64,000 nucleotides of DNA from Lithodes maja (lineage: Eukaryota > Arthropoda > Malacostraca > Decapoda > Lithodidae). Under the pieces are notes generated by a model that saw nothing but the letters and a program-made list of their open reading frames with translations, made no database searches and was not told the origin of the DNA. Where the stretch lies: the NCBI GenBank assembly GCA_037953745.1, contig JBAKBP010004277.1:1-64000 (forward strand), written 5' to 3'. Each line of letters opens with the position of its first letter. Position 1 is the stretch's first letter. Below are positions 10,225-21,381 of the stretch, piece after piece. Made by a program: the position numbers and the translations under genes.

Positions 10225-11192
10225 ATGGACGCTCTAGCCCAAGGCAAACGCCGTAGGGCAGGTCTTAAAGGTTCATTGACTGTCCTGTCAGAACATTTAG
10301 ATGAGTTCTTGGAAACCGCAACTCGGGTAGAAGTTGAGGCAAAACTGCATAGCGTGCAGACCCAAGTGACCAAGTTTGAGGCCAATCAAGAGGTCTTGTT
10401 GCCACTATATACCTCAGCCGCTGAATATTTTGAGGAGAACCAAGCGGATACCATCTACTTATTTGATATCTATGAGATAATCGTCAGTTTAAAGGAGAAA
10501 TTGGGTAAAACAGAAGGGCAACCTCGATCCGACCTCAAGAAAGGATCGGGAGTTAAATTGCCGCACCTGATCCTACCCACCTTTGCTGGTGACCCACATT
10601 ATGGACTGGGTTTTGGGACATGTTTAGACGTGTAGTGCATGAAAGGACTGACTTAAGTGCAATTCAAAAATTAACATACTAAAAGGGTCAGTTAAAGGGG
10701 GATGCCTATAACTTAATAGAAGGCTTCACGATTGAGGGTGCAAGTTACGCCCCTGCCTTAGACTTGCTTCAAGAAACCTTCGGGCATCCCGACAGGGTAA
10801 AAGCGGCACATATCATGCATTTCCATAACCTTGTCGCCCCTAAATGTCAGGCCGTAGAACTAAAGGCTTTCTACACCAACATGGAGAGTGCAATGATATC
10901 TATGACTAGTCAACAGGTGAGTCTGGAAGAGTTCTGTGTGGTTACATTGCTGAATAAATTGCCATCACCAGTTAAGGAGACCATTAGGAGGGAGATGGGT
11001 GAACAAAGCCTAGATTACAAGACTTTCACACGGTGTTTTCAGGCAGAATTGTATAACATGGCTGGTCAGGACTCCCCTGGAAAGAATATGCCAGTGACTA
11101 CGGCTGCATTCTCAACACAGAGTGGTAGTAGCCGGTTCCAATGTAAACTGTGCGGTGGGAATAACCATCCCTGGTATAAAATAATGCTTTAA
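10225..11192 (+). pseudogene. BEL/Pao gag, copy 1
   Basis: Gag-type protein of a BEL/Pao element. It starts MDALAQGKRRRAG, with a coiled-coil-prone N-terminal half. The conserved capsid stretch LPHLILPTFAGDP leads into WTGFWDMF and RVKAAHIMHFHNL (DUF1759-like), and the sequence ends in the first zinc-knuckle half, CKLCGGNNH. Three lesions are visible. A one-base deletion near 10592 is private to this copy. A TAA at about 10678-10680 (after KLTY) and a TAA near 11190 are shared with copies 2 and 3. The shared stops show the source copy was already dead before the triplication. Confidence 0.85.
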
Positions 11193-11244
11193 GCATAAAA
11201 CGGGACCGCTCAAAATCAAAAGAGCTCGGCAACTACGACTCTGT

Positions 11245-11738
11245 GTGGGATGTCTCTCCAGTGATCATGGTAGTAATGGGTGCACTAACCCTAACATCAA
11301 AAATTGTAGGTATTGCCAGGGTAAGCACTTTCACTCCCTGTGCCCAAAACAGAGAGAGGCAAGACCGGCAAGTGGGGGTACTACTAGGGAAGAGTCAACA
11401 CCTACAACCTCAACAACAATGTCCATAAGAATGAATAAGCAAACTGTGATCCTACCCACAGTTCAGCTGCCTGTAAAGGGTAGACACAGGAAAAGTATAA
11501 AAATCAGATCGCTACTAGACCAATGCTCACAGAGGACCTTCGTGAAGAAATCCGTACTACAGTCCCTTTCATACGAAACCGTGGGGACGGAAGAATTACG
11601 GCTTCATGGTTTCACCGGAACTCAAAACCCCTCGTGAGTATACTATTGTAGCACTGAAATATTTACATCGGGGTAGGTTCCATCGTCTCGAAGCAATTGT
11701 GGTCGAGGAACTTCCCGAACATAAAGGTGAGTCTAGTC
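11245..11738 (+). pseudogene. BEL/Pao zinc-knuckle and aspartic protease, copy 1
   Basis: Continuation of the polyprotein in another frame. CRYCQGKHFHSLC is the second CCHC knuckle. A Thr/Ser/Glu-rich spacer follows, then the protease strand IRSLLDQCSQRTFV (DUF1758-like, catalytic Asp present). The coding trace runs past a stop at 11635 to about 11738 (residues VVEELPEHKGESS), where element D interrupts it at a CTAA. Confidence 0.8.
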
Positions 11739-12801
11739 CTAACCCTCTCGCCTCCGGCAATATATTTTAATTGAAAATGGTGAGACCTTCTCTAATTTGC
11801 CCTGAAATATTCCGGCCGGGAGGGTTTTCGAAGCCTTGTGTTTTTCTGTATTTTCATCCACCAGAATGCTGTTTATTGTGATGTATCATATGTCAATGGA
11901 AAGAGGAATAACTATACTACATTATAAAAAAAAAGAAATTGTAAAAAAATTGCAATATGAAAGTGTAAACGACTCTGGAATAAATGTTTTTCCCGGGCAA
12001 TTGTCTTCACACCGTCCTATCTCGAAATTGTAAGTGATGACCATATATTTTTATTTGCTCAAATAATAGTACTTTTTTCTGTTCTTTCCAAATCTGAAAA
12101 CATTAATTGTCTAGCTGCAATACTTCTTAAGCAGTGACCGAAAAAGGAAAACAAATATGACTTTGCAGGATATGGTTTATAACATTTTCGAATTATTTCG
12201 TTGTTACGATGTCTATGGTTCTCAATTTAGGCTGTATGAATACGGCAGATAATGCTGAAGAGAATAAAAAAAAACTAGAAGTTCCTACGACAAATACTTT
12301 TTGCTCTATGAATATTTGAAATGAAGAGCATATACTGTAATATAACTAAAATTCCATAGAGTACTTAGCGTACTTCCTGTAAGCATTCCTGTGACATCTT
12401 TGTGATTATAATGTATTTATTTCGTAGGCAGTATTTATTGAAAAATATATTTGTCTTTCAAGCAAAAAATAGTGTAAAATCATCAATGATACCTAGACAA
12501 AACTGCATCAATACTCAAGGGGTTAACCAAGATTCACTCCCCTCAGTCACCAAAAGACACAAGTAACATTTTATATACATATATCATTCGAATTATTCAC
12601 TAACACTTTCACTGGGTAGATGAAATAATCCATAATTGCCTGCCTATAGCTAGGCATGGTGGGCCAGAGGGAGGGAGCCAAGAATTTAAAGGGCCGGGAC
12701 CCTGCCTCACATTCTGGGGGCCGGGAAACTACTGACTTTACAAAGGCCCGGGCTCCTCAGAGAGGGACACTATGGGGTTGCTAGATACTTCCTTTTGTAA
12801 C

Positions 12802-14506
12802 TGTGACGCCTCCCGGCGTTAGCAGAATGGTTGAGTTGGGCATTGCAGCTCGCTAGCGCTCGCCAGGATGGGGTGATGGGCTACAGTTGTCCTAGAATGA
12901 TCTGCTTATTTAATTAGTGTCGTGTTGCCACAAACAGTCTAGAAATGGTCTTTGTTTTGGTCTGTGACTGCGCCTTGTATTTTATATTCGCTATAATATA
13001 AATGTTGCTCGTGTGGATAGGCGAGCGAGAGAGGGTGAGGGAGTACACCTGGCAGCGGGGTGAGCTATGACGCGGCTCGCTTGGGCACTGACGGCGTTGG
13101 CGGCCGGGTGGTCAACTAGTCCCTTCCCATCGCGGCCTCGTGTTCTTTACCAGCTCAGAGCTTGCCTGACACGCGTATCGCCTACATCCTTTGCAATTCT
13201 GTCCCCCATACTCGCCACTTTGCATACTATTTCTCTCTCTCGACTTCTCCTTTCTCATTCTCTAATCTTTATTAAACTCAACATCCCTTCTGGTTTCAGC
13301 ATAGACGTTCACCGTCGACCAGTCGTATTGTACGCGAAGCTCTCAGATATTTCCATGTATTAGGTTAAGGAGGTATTATGCTTTATTGAGGTTAGAGAGA
13401 CGGACTTTTCCGTATGTGTCCTCTCTCGGGAAGGTTGTAGACCGGTATATGTCTCCCTGGCAGGGTGTTGAGTGATTCTGCTTGGTTATCTAAAGCTAGA
13501 CTAGGGGTAGGGTTACTGTGCCGTTGTCTCCGATGTGTGCAGTGTTAGCTAAGCCCTGCACGACATCGACAGGTACTGTGGGAGCCTAAGTTGTCTTCGG
13601 GTGGGTTTACTTTGCGAGCACAGCGCTGTGGTGTGAGAGGGCCATAGCCTATCCCTCACAACATAGTGCTGCCTCTTTGTGTTGACTTCTGAGGGATCGC
13701 CAGGATAGAACTAGTACTAGAGACCTAGATTTATCAAGAGAGCATCCCCGTCATATAACGTAATCTTCATTATACCACCTTCGGACAACGTTAGGCTACG
13801 AGCCGCATGCTCACCCATTGTTGCCCTGCCTTGATACCCCAGCTAGACTTTATTAACTGAGCAGACACTGGTTAGAGATAAGCCCCCATTATTATATGTA
13901 TGCAACATTATTATTCACTGCACTTTTGAGCCGAGGTTGTTGTTGAGTTGCACAACCCTAGTAGGCTGTTGCGTTGTGTCACGAAGCATTTCTTTAGTTG
14001 TCGAGCATTACTACCTTTGCGCAGTCTTTATTATTCGCCTGCCTATTATTACTATATGTCTTAGTATTTATTGTGACCCGTATTCTGCATTATAATTGTT
14101 CAAGATTCTTTACGAACATCTTCCCAGCATCAGACTTACTTCAGAAGTTTCCAGTTGATGTTGCAGGACTAGCATTGCACTTTCTTAAATACAGGAGTGC
14201 CAGTTATTTGAGTATCTACCATAACGTTAATTAATCACGTTAACTATCTTTTCTTTGTGTAACCTAATCGAGTAATCTTTTACTGTTTGAGAATAGGCTG
14301 TTTCATCGAGCGTCAGCCTAGTGTGTGTGCACCAGTTACCGAGTCATAGGATACCTCGTTGTCCAGGCACGAGTCAGGGCGGTAATGGTGTTTTGTTTTC
14401 CAGTGTTTAAGGCAGGGGTTGGATCTAGTGTTACCGTTGTTGCATTTTGCCATTATCTAGTCCAATGTTGAAGAGCCCTGTGTCTTTGAGAACCTGGATC
14501 GTAACA
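12802..14506 (+). repeat. 5' LTR of Gmr1-type element
   Basis: 1705 bp, starting TGTGACGCCTCCCGG and ending GATCGTAACA. It is nearly identical to 19102-20807. The short ORFs inside it (for example 13067-13363) recur in the other LTR with scattered changes and have no family resemblance, so they are not annotated as genes. This is an unusually long LTR for a Gypsy element. Confidence 0.92.
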
Positions 14507-14508
14507 AA

Positions 14509-14526
14509 TGGCGACCTAGCTCAGGA
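14509..14526 (+). promoter_or_regulatory. Primer-binding site
   Basis: TGGCGACCTAGCTCAGGA begins 2 nt after the 5' LTR end, the expected position for tRNA priming of minus-strand synthesis. The priming tRNA was not identified. Confidence 0.6.
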
Positions 14527-14726
14527 TCTTGTGAACTAAGAGATAATTGCAGGATTGTTGTGGTCATTTGTTTTATTGAGGAATGTAGTGGGCACGTTAA
14601 TTTTTTTTTGGCAAAGTAGTATAGCACTTGAGAGTCTTCAGACATTTTTGGCAAGTGAATAGTGCTACATAAGAGTTTGGGGTACTTCTTTTCTGAATAT
14701 TGTGGTGAGAAATTTTTGTGAGCATC

Positions 14727-16360
14727 ATGTCTTATACCGGGTCAGAGGAGAATGGAGACACAGTACGTAATGTCGAAACTGAGGAACAGCAGCATGATGA
14801 AAGGGTTAATCGGGTGAACTGTGAGGAGGATGCTAGGATATTTTTGCAATGGCCTGTTACTGCCGAGCGGTTGGAGGGTATGGATCGGTACGGTCTTCAA
14901 TGCCTGGCCACAGCTATCGGTCATGCGGTTACTAGCAGCATGACCAAGGATAACTTGATAACGTGTGTACTGGGCAGGGTGACTGGTGAGCGAGATGGGT
15001 TGAGTGCTCAGAGCCCTTCGGCCATGCTTCCCCTACACTCGACTCCCAGCCATCCCAGTAGTTTGCCGACCCCGGTACGCTTCCGCAGTTGGGTGGTGGC
15101 TGGCAGGGTGGGTTGCCCCTGGGGGGACCACCGGTAATTTCAAACATTGTAGCACCTTCACCTCCTCAAGGGTTAACTCCAGAATTATTGTTTAAGCTAG
15201 AATTAGCTAAGCTTCAGCATCAGCAGCAATTAGAATTAGCCAAGATAGAAGAGAGGAAAACTATCAGTCAGCAGCACATAGAGCTAGCAAAAATCCAAGC
15301 TGATTTAGAGTCGACTAGGTACTGTGCCGACATGGACGTAGAGAAGTCGCGAGTAGAGACAACGGGACAGCGACTTGGGGCTGGTAACCGTGTTCATGAG
15401 CAGTCTCTCTCGCACTTATTGAAACTGGTTCCGGTGTTTGATGAGAGTGGTGTTACAGAATTTTTCGCACGCTTTGAGAAGAAGTGCCAGGAACACCAGT
15501 GGCCAGAGAATAAATGGGCAGCACTTGTATCCTCTAGAATAATCTAGATTAATAGGCAAGGGTCTTAAAGCCTACGATGCGTTGCCTATAGAGTCTTGTA
15601 TTATCTATGAGGAACTCTCAGGACAGCCTCTGTCCTGAGAGCATACGAACTACAACCAGAGACGTACAGGTTGAAGTTCCGGGGTGTTACCAAGGGTCGG
15701 GAGAGCACCTTTTTGGAGCATGCCCGGGAGCTGTCCGATGCTTTTGGGAATTGGCTGAGGTCGGAGAAAGCTACTACGTTTGACGACATTAAACAGTTGG
15801 TGCTTTTAGAGCAGTTTTTCAAATGCACGGGCGGCGACCTGACGTTAAACCTTAAAGAAAAGCAACCAAAAACTCTACAGGAGGCAGCTGAGATGGCTGA
15901 CCTCCGGCTATCACTAATTCGTGGGTGCGGGTCTGCCCAGCGTAGTGAGGCAGGTAACAAGGGGCGTGATGCCCCATCCCCCCAAGTTAGTGATATACCT
16001 TATGCAAACAAGTACAAAAGCCATGATACCAAGACTGACCACAAGACTAGCACCGTCCCATTTAAGAAGGGGCCGGGCCCTTCCCAGTACCAAGGGAAGC
16101 CCAAAGGGGAGTTGGAGTGTTATCATTGTCATAAAAAGGGGCACTTTGCAAGAGTCTGTCCTAGCAAACCACCTACAGCAGCTGTGTCTTTGGCCTGCAA
16201 CATTGGTGTGTCTCCGAAGTCATCTGAGTTTGCCCGGGGCAGTTCGTCAGAGGCTGAGGCACAGCCAATGCAGAAGCACCTGGGAGGCTCGAACCCTGCT
16301 CAGGATGTTTTTTGCGACCATAGAGGGCGGGGTTGCGTGATGTGGGCGGGGCGCAAGCAT
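14727..16360 (+). pseudogene. Gmr1-type gag with SCAN-like capsid and zinc knuckle
   Basis: The ATG at 14727 begins an acidic leader (SYTGSEENGDTVRN). A Pro/Ser linker follows, then a long helical stretch with repeated LELAKIE/IELAKIQ (15190-15310), likely coiled coil. After LKLVPVFDESGVTEFF comes a capsid C-terminal region, FRGVTKGRESTFLEHAREL... to KTLQEAAEMADL, which matches the Gypsy module from which vertebrate SCAN domains derive. The CCHC knuckle CYHCHKKGHFARVC is at about 16119-16160. Frame breaks lie near 15110 and between 15540 and 15640. The second coincides with a perfect 12 bp palindrome. Confidence 0.82.
15615..15641. repeat. Perfect 12 bp inverted repeat with 3 nt loop
   Basis: CTCTCAGGACAG, CCT, CTGTCCTGAGAG. 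It sits where the gag frame is lost, so it looks like a templated snap-back duplication that broke the gene. Confidence 0.6.
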
Positions 16361-16710
16361 GGAATAGAGGTCTTGCGTGATACAGGTGCTTCCCAGACTC
16401 TGATGAAAAACTTGACTGGCTACCCTACAAACACGGCTCGGGTGGTGGTGGTGCAGGGTATTAATGCAACTCGGTCATACCCGCTGGTGCGGTTGGAGTT
16501 GGAGGTGGATGGTGTGGCACGTGAATTGGATGTCGGGATTGTGGAGAAACTGCCAGTGGAGGGCGTCGACCTTCTTCTCGGCAACGACTTTGCAATGCCC
16601 GCTTCTGAAGTTCTACCCTTAGTCGTTGCCGAGAGGCCGGCCGACATGAGTAGGGAAGAGCAAGAGTGGGTCGAGCGGTGCCAGACACAACCCTTGGCGT
16701 GTGTTGTCAC
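16361..16710 (+). CDS. Gmr1-type retropepsin-like protease domain
   Basis: Aspartic protease within the same frame as the zinc knuckle. IEVLRDTGASQTLM holds the catalytic DTGA triad (about 16379-16390), and VDLLLGNDFAMP is the C-terminal hydrophobic-Gly hallmark of retropepsins. It would cleave the Gag-Pol polyprotein. No inactivating change is visible in the domain. An acidic spacer leads to integrase, not RT. Confidence 0.82.
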
Positions 16711-16959
16711 CCGAGCTCGGGCAGCTGAAGTGTCACAGCCTAGTCCTCCGTCTTCAGACCAGCGGAGGAACGATCAACAGGAGGAGGCTAAAGCTGGAGT
16801 TGGTTTTAAGAGTTTTGACTCGGCAGCTCTCCTGGGTGATTCAGTATTAGCACCATTACTTAATTCTGGAGTAGCCCCTGGGCCTGTCATCGAGAGTGAC
16901 GAGGCTGGGCATGACGAGTCTCCACGACAGCAACGTTATGTACATCGAGAGAGACAGAG

Positions 16960-18040
16960 GGAGCAGCCCAGTATCGGGGAAGGTCATGCATTGCTCCGGG
17001 AGCAGTTAGATCGCTTGGCACCCTCAGATATACGTCGGTTGCAACTAGAGGACCCTGAGCTCCAAACGTGTGCTAATGGAGCTGTAGAGCTCGACGAGGA
17101 CGGCGATGCACAGCCAGGAGATTTTTTTTATTTAGAAGGCATCCTCTATAGGCGTTTTCAAGACCCTAAACGTAGTTGGCAAGAGGGGTCCGGAGTAGTG
17201 GACCAGTTGGTGGTGCCATGGGAGTGCAGGGATAGCCTACTGAGGTTGGCGCATGACATACCACTGGCAGGACATCTAGGGGTGAGAAAAACGGTGGCGG
17301 CTTTAGAAAAATTGTTTTGGTGGCCGGGGTTGAAGGGGCAAGTGGTAACCTGGATAGCAAGGTGTCATACGTGCCAGAGGGTTGGAAAACCTAACCAAAC
17401 TATTCCGAGAGCCCCGTTGCACCCCATTCCTGTCAGTGGACCGCTTCAGTAAGGTCATCATTGATATGGTCGGACCCCTACCCCCTACTAGTGCCGGTAA
17501 TAAATTTCTAGTAACTATCATGGATGTGGCCACTCGTTATCCTGATGCATATCCAATGAGAAATGGCACGGCGAAAACTGTTGTCCGGAACCTGCTCTTG
17601 TATTGCTCGCGGTATGGTTACCCACAAGAGGTGCAATCGGACCAAGGTTCTAGTGTTACATCTAATCTGTTCAAACAAACTATGATTCAGCATGGCATCA
17701 GCACTGTCGTCTCTTCTGCGTATCACCCGGAGAGTCAAGGGGTGTTGGAGAGGTGGCACGCCACGCTGAAAAGCTTGCTTCGATGTTATTGCGCAGAGAA
17801 CGGAAAGGATTGGGACCTTGGTCTGCCGTATGTTTTGTTCGCGGCAAGAGAAGTACCTGGAGAGAGTCTCGGTTTCAGTCCGAATGAGCTTGTTTTTGGG
17901 CATCAGGTGAGGGGTCCTCTCCACATGGTGAAGGAGATGTGGGAGGGCACTAGGCATATTGTTCTGCGAGATAAGTTGCAACCTCTTGTTCCTGAGCGAC
18001 AAGAGGAGTTGTTTACTAGGCTGTGGCAGTCCGTCCGCAT
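16960..18040 (+). pseudogene. Gmr1-type integrase (HHCC plus DDE core)
   Basis: Joins the cDNA to host DNA. The N-terminal zinc domain has RLAHDIPLAGHLGVRKT (His-His) and CHTCQRVGK (Cys-Cys). The catalytic core follows with IDMVGPLPP (first Asp), SDQGSSVTS (second Asp) and PESQGVLERWHATLK (Glu). YVLFAAREVPGESLGFSPNELVFG closes the core. A one-base loss near 17440 separates the zinc domain from the core. The GPY/F-type end is not clear. It lies upstream of RT, which is the unusual gene order. Confidence 0.85.
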
Positions 18041-18079
18041 GTTTGTTGCTTCTCCAGGCCTGATGTACGGGGTAGAATC

Positions 18080-18598
18080 CGACACGGAGGCTGGAGACAG
18101 TGCAGGGCTCGAATTGGTTCCCTACCGTGTGAATCCTGCTCGACAGCCTGTTGTGAAGGCGGAGCTGGACAGCGTGTGGAGAGGGGGTCTGAGGGATGAG
18201 GAATATCGTGAGTGGTCGTTGCCAGTGGCTTTGCAACCTGAGTTTGGTGGCAGAGTCCGGGTGTATGTTGATTGCAAGAGTGTGGAAGCATTATCCCTGA
18301 CAGACGCCTATCCATTACCCAGAGTTGACGACACCATAGACCGCTTCGGGGCTGCCTCGCTCATCACGAAGGTAGAACTAGTGAAGGGTTATTGGCAGGC
18401 CCCGTTGCCGGAAAGAGCGAAGAGAAGTGCCAGTCTTGCGATGAACTGGGCAGTTTATCAGTGTCAGGTGTTGTTGTGCTGCCAGAACACAAGTTGGATG
18501 TGTGTCATGCTAAGGGCACTGATAATGTTTTGGCTTTGTTTGCAGGAGAACCCTCGCTGTTCAGTCAGTGTCTGTCGTGGGTGGAGGATCCGGGGTAG
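18080..18598 (+). pseudogene. Gmr1-type RT/RNase H remnant
   Basis: The RT start is recognisable (VRVYVDCKSVEALSLTDAYPLPRVDDTIDRFGAA is its fingers/palm entry; ITKVELVKGYWQAPL follows). At about 18405-18480 it jumps to the last part of RNase H (HKLDVCHAKGTDNVLA). The catalytic RT box and most of RNase H are missing, so an internal deletion of roughly 1.5-2 kb relative to a normal element is inferred. This copy cannot make its own RT. Confidence 0.75.
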
Positions 18599-19101
18599 GC
18601 TACCACAGTATGTTGGTATAGCCTCCTGTCTTGGCTCGCGGTGTATTTTTGCGCTGGTGCTTGTTGGCTCGCGTGTGTAGCATCAGCGTAGGGTCGCAGG
18701 GCAGGAGTTGTTGGCTTTGATTAGAAGAAAGTTAGGCTACATCTATAGTAGCCGCCAAAAACAACATTAAAATAAAATATGAAAAAATTAAATAAAAAAA
18801 TTTCTTTTTGATAATTAATTTTAAGATAATATTGTAGCTGAGTACTGAGTGCAGATGATTTTCTCTCAGTAGGCTGTGCTTCTTAAAGCTCGCTCTGGGA
18901 GCACGATGTTATGAATTAATGTATTATATTTGGGAAGGGTGATAAGATTTTGTTTTATATATAAATGTTGTTGCATTTTTTTTGAGGAGACTGAGCTTGC
19001 ATTCCATGAGTGGCAGAGTGGTTAGGAGTGGCAGATTCTAGCGACATTCTGCCTGTTCAGATATGGGCTCATGGTTGAGTGTCCCATATCTTGGGGGGGG
19101 G
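18599..19101 (+). other. 3' leader, hairpin and polypurine tract of Gmr1-type element
   Basis: Non-coding. An A/T-rich stretch lies at 18760-18830. A perfect 8 bp stem (GATATGGG at 19060-19067 with CCCATATC at 19083-19090) precedes the G-rich polypurine tract (19093-19101) that primes plus-strand synthesis next to the 3' LTR. GTGGCAGAGTGGTTAGGAG near 19011 resembles a tRNA A box, and GGTTGAGT is a weak B box. Confidence 0.5.
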
Positions 19102-20807
19102 TGTGACGCCTCCCGGCGTTAGCAGAATGGTTGTGTGGGGCATTGCAGCTCGCTAGCGCTCGCCAGGATGGGGTGATGGGCTACAGTTGTCCTAGAATGA
19201 TCTGCTTTATTGAATTAGTGTTGTGTTGCCACAGACAGTCTAGAAATGGTCTTTGTTTTGGTCTGTGACCGCGCCTTGTATTTTATATTCGCTATAATAT
19301 AAATGTTGCTTGTGTGGGAGGCGAGCGAGAGAGGGTGAGGAAGTACACCTGGCAGCGGGGTGAGCTATGACGCGGCTCGCTTGGGCGCTGACGGCGTTGG
19401 CGGCCAGGTGGTCAACTAGTCCCTTCCCATCGCGGCCTCGTGTTCTTTACCAGCTCAGAGCTTGCCTGACACGCGTATCGCCTACATCCTTTGCAATTCT
19501 GTCCCCCCTACTCGCCACTTTGCATACTATTTCTCTCTCTCGACTTCTCCTTTCTCATTCTCTAATCTTTATTAAACTCAATATCCCTTCTGGTTTCAGC
19601 ATAGACGTTCACCGTCAACCAGTCGAATTGTACGCGAAGCTCTCAGATATTTCCATGTATTAGGTTAAGGAGGTATTATGCTTTATTGAGGTTAGAGAGA
19701 CGGACTTTTCCGTATGTGTCCTCTCTCGGGAAGGTTGTAGACCGGTATATGTCTCCCTGGCAGGGTGTTGAGTGATTCTGCTTGGTTATCTAAAGCTAGA
19801 CTAGGGGTAGGGTTACTGTGTCGTTGTCTCCGATGTGTGCAGTGTTAGCTAAGCCCTGCACGACATCGACAGGTACTGTGGGAGCCTAAGTTGTCTTCGG
19901 GTGGGTTTACTTTGCGAGCACAGCGCTGTGGTGTGAGAGGGCCATAGCCTATCCCTCACAACATAGTGCTGCCTCTTTGTGTTGACTTCTGAGGGATCGC
20001 CAGGATAGAACTAGGTACTAGAGACCTAGATTTATCAAGAGAGCATCCCCGTCATATAACGTAATCTTCATTATACCACCTTCGGACAACGTTAGGCTAC
20101 GAGCCGCATGCTCACCCATTGTTGCCCTGCCTTGATACCCCAGCTAGACTTTATTAACTGAGCAGACACTGGTTAGAGATAAGCCCCCATTATTATATGT
20201 ATGCAACATTATTATTCACTGCACTTTTGAGCCGAGGTTGTTGTTGAGTTGCACAACCCTAGTAGGTTGTTGCGTTGTGTCACGAAGCATTTCTTTAGTT
20301 GTCGAGCATTACTACCTTTGCGCAGTCTTTATTATTCGCCTGCCTATTATTACTATATGTCCTAGTATTTATTGTGACCCGCATTCTGCATTATAATTGT
20401 TCAAGATTCTTTACGAACATCTTCCCAGCATCAGACTTACTTCAGAAGTTTCCAGTTGATGTTGCAGGACTAGCATTGCACTTTCTTTAATACAGGAGTG
20501 CCAGTTATTTGAGTATCTACCGTAACGTTAATTAATCACGTTAACTATCATTTCTTTGTGTAACCTAATCGAGTAATCTTTTACTGTTTGAGAATAGGCT
20601 GTTTCATCGAGCGTCAGCCTAGTGTGTGTGCACCAGTTACCGAGTCATAGGATACCTCGTTGTCCAGACACGACTCAGGGCGGTAATGGTGTTTTGTTTT
20701 CCAGTGTTTAAGGCAGGGGTTGGATCTAGTGTTACCGTTGTTGCATTTTGCCATAATCTAGTCCAATGTTGAAGAGCCCTGTGTCTTTGAGAACCTGGAT
20801 CGTAACA
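19102..20807 (+). repeat. 3' LTR of Gmr1-type element
   Basis: 1706 bp, TGTGACGCC to CGTAACA, same termini as the 5' LTR, with small substitutions scattered evenly. It is followed by the TAAC duplication and then the remainder of element D. Confidence 0.92.
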
Positions 20808-21002
20808 TAACTTACTGATGCCTAACTTACCAGTCCAAATTGCGTCAAAATCGAGTCATAAACTTATTTTTGGCGAATATTTCTAACTTACAGGTGGCAT
20901 TATGACGCGATTGCGTCATACGGGCACTCTTGGGCTGGTGGCATTATGACGCAATCGCGTCCTAAGAATGCGAGAGGGTTAATGCTGAAATGACTAGTTT
21001 AA

Positions 21003-21197
21003 CCTGGCAACGTCGAGGGGGGAGTATTGAACTAGCTGCCATGGACGAGCATATTGGCTCCATTCAGGCCTATAATCTTCATTTTACGATAAATATCGTT
21101 ATTACTTATTCATATGAGCCTATTTTACCTTCACTATGAAGATAGTAACCTGCAACAAAAATAAAACAAGTGAAAATATAATTTTTCTGGTCAAAAT
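21003..21197 (+). mobile_element. Family C TTAA element, 5' fragment in unit 1
   Basis: Begins CCTGGCAACGTCG after TTAA (20999-21002) and matches 33761-33957. It is cut at the tandem-unit junction, so only the first third remains. Confidence 0.75.
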
Positions 21198-21381
21198 TAT
21201 ATTAACATGACCAAATATTTTATGTGATATGCATTAACATAAAATAATCAGGAACTTACAATAAGTCATGAGTCACAATATTTTTGTATAAGAATAAGTA
21301 TTCATAAACAAAGATTTATTTAACGGTTAGAATGTTAGATACATTTAGTGATCTGTTTTTTTACATGTACCTAATAGGTTT

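Larger units (their letters stand above)
12802..20807 (+). mobile_element. Gmr1-type Ty3/Gypsy LTR retrotransposon, RT/RH deleted
   Basis: Complete 8.0 kb LTR element with a 4 bp TAAC target duplication (12798-12801 and 20808-20811). The uninterrupted site is visible in units 2 and 3 (near 26990 and 33563). Order: LTR, primer-binding site, SCAN-like gag, zinc knuckle, protease, integrase, remnant RT/RNase H, purine tract, LTR. Integrase lies before RT, the arrangement described for Gmr1-like Gypsy elements. The LTRs differ at roughly 25-30 of 1705 positions by eye, so the insertion is fairly young. Confidence 0.88.
11743..20978. mobile_element. TTAA-type element D, copy 1 (split by LTR element)
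   Basis: Element D is 11743-12801 plus 20812-20978 (about 1.23 kb of its own sequence). It starts CCCTCTCGCC after CTAA (11739-11742) and ends GCGAGAGGG before TTAA (20979-20982), which gives a 9 bp terminal inverted repeat. The 4 bp flanks differ by one transition. It disrupts the BEL/Pao protease. Removing it together with the nearby family C element leaves an open junction in unit-2-type sequence. No transposase is present. The ORF of about 65 codons at 11836 is not convincing. A Gmr1-type element is inserted at 12802. Confidence 0.65.
6597..21206 (+). repeat. Segmental tandem unit 1 (interrupted by LTR element 12802-20807)
   Basis: First of three near-identical units. The unit proper is 6597-12801 plus 20808-21206, about 5.95 kb once its private family A insertion (7953-8592) is discounted. 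Order: Jockey-like RT fragment, BEL/Pao leader, SGNH-like ORF, gag, protease, element D (to 20978), and the 5' third of a family C TTAA element. It ends in a 9 bp filler (21198-21206) that joins directly to the start of unit 2. Confidence 0.9.

Noticed and set aside
13067..13363. 98-codon ORF in the 5' LTR (also 19367-19663) and a 78-codon ORF at 13998
   Set aside because: They recur because the two LTRs are duplicates; composition is low-complexity and changes between copies are not codon-biased. Not genes.
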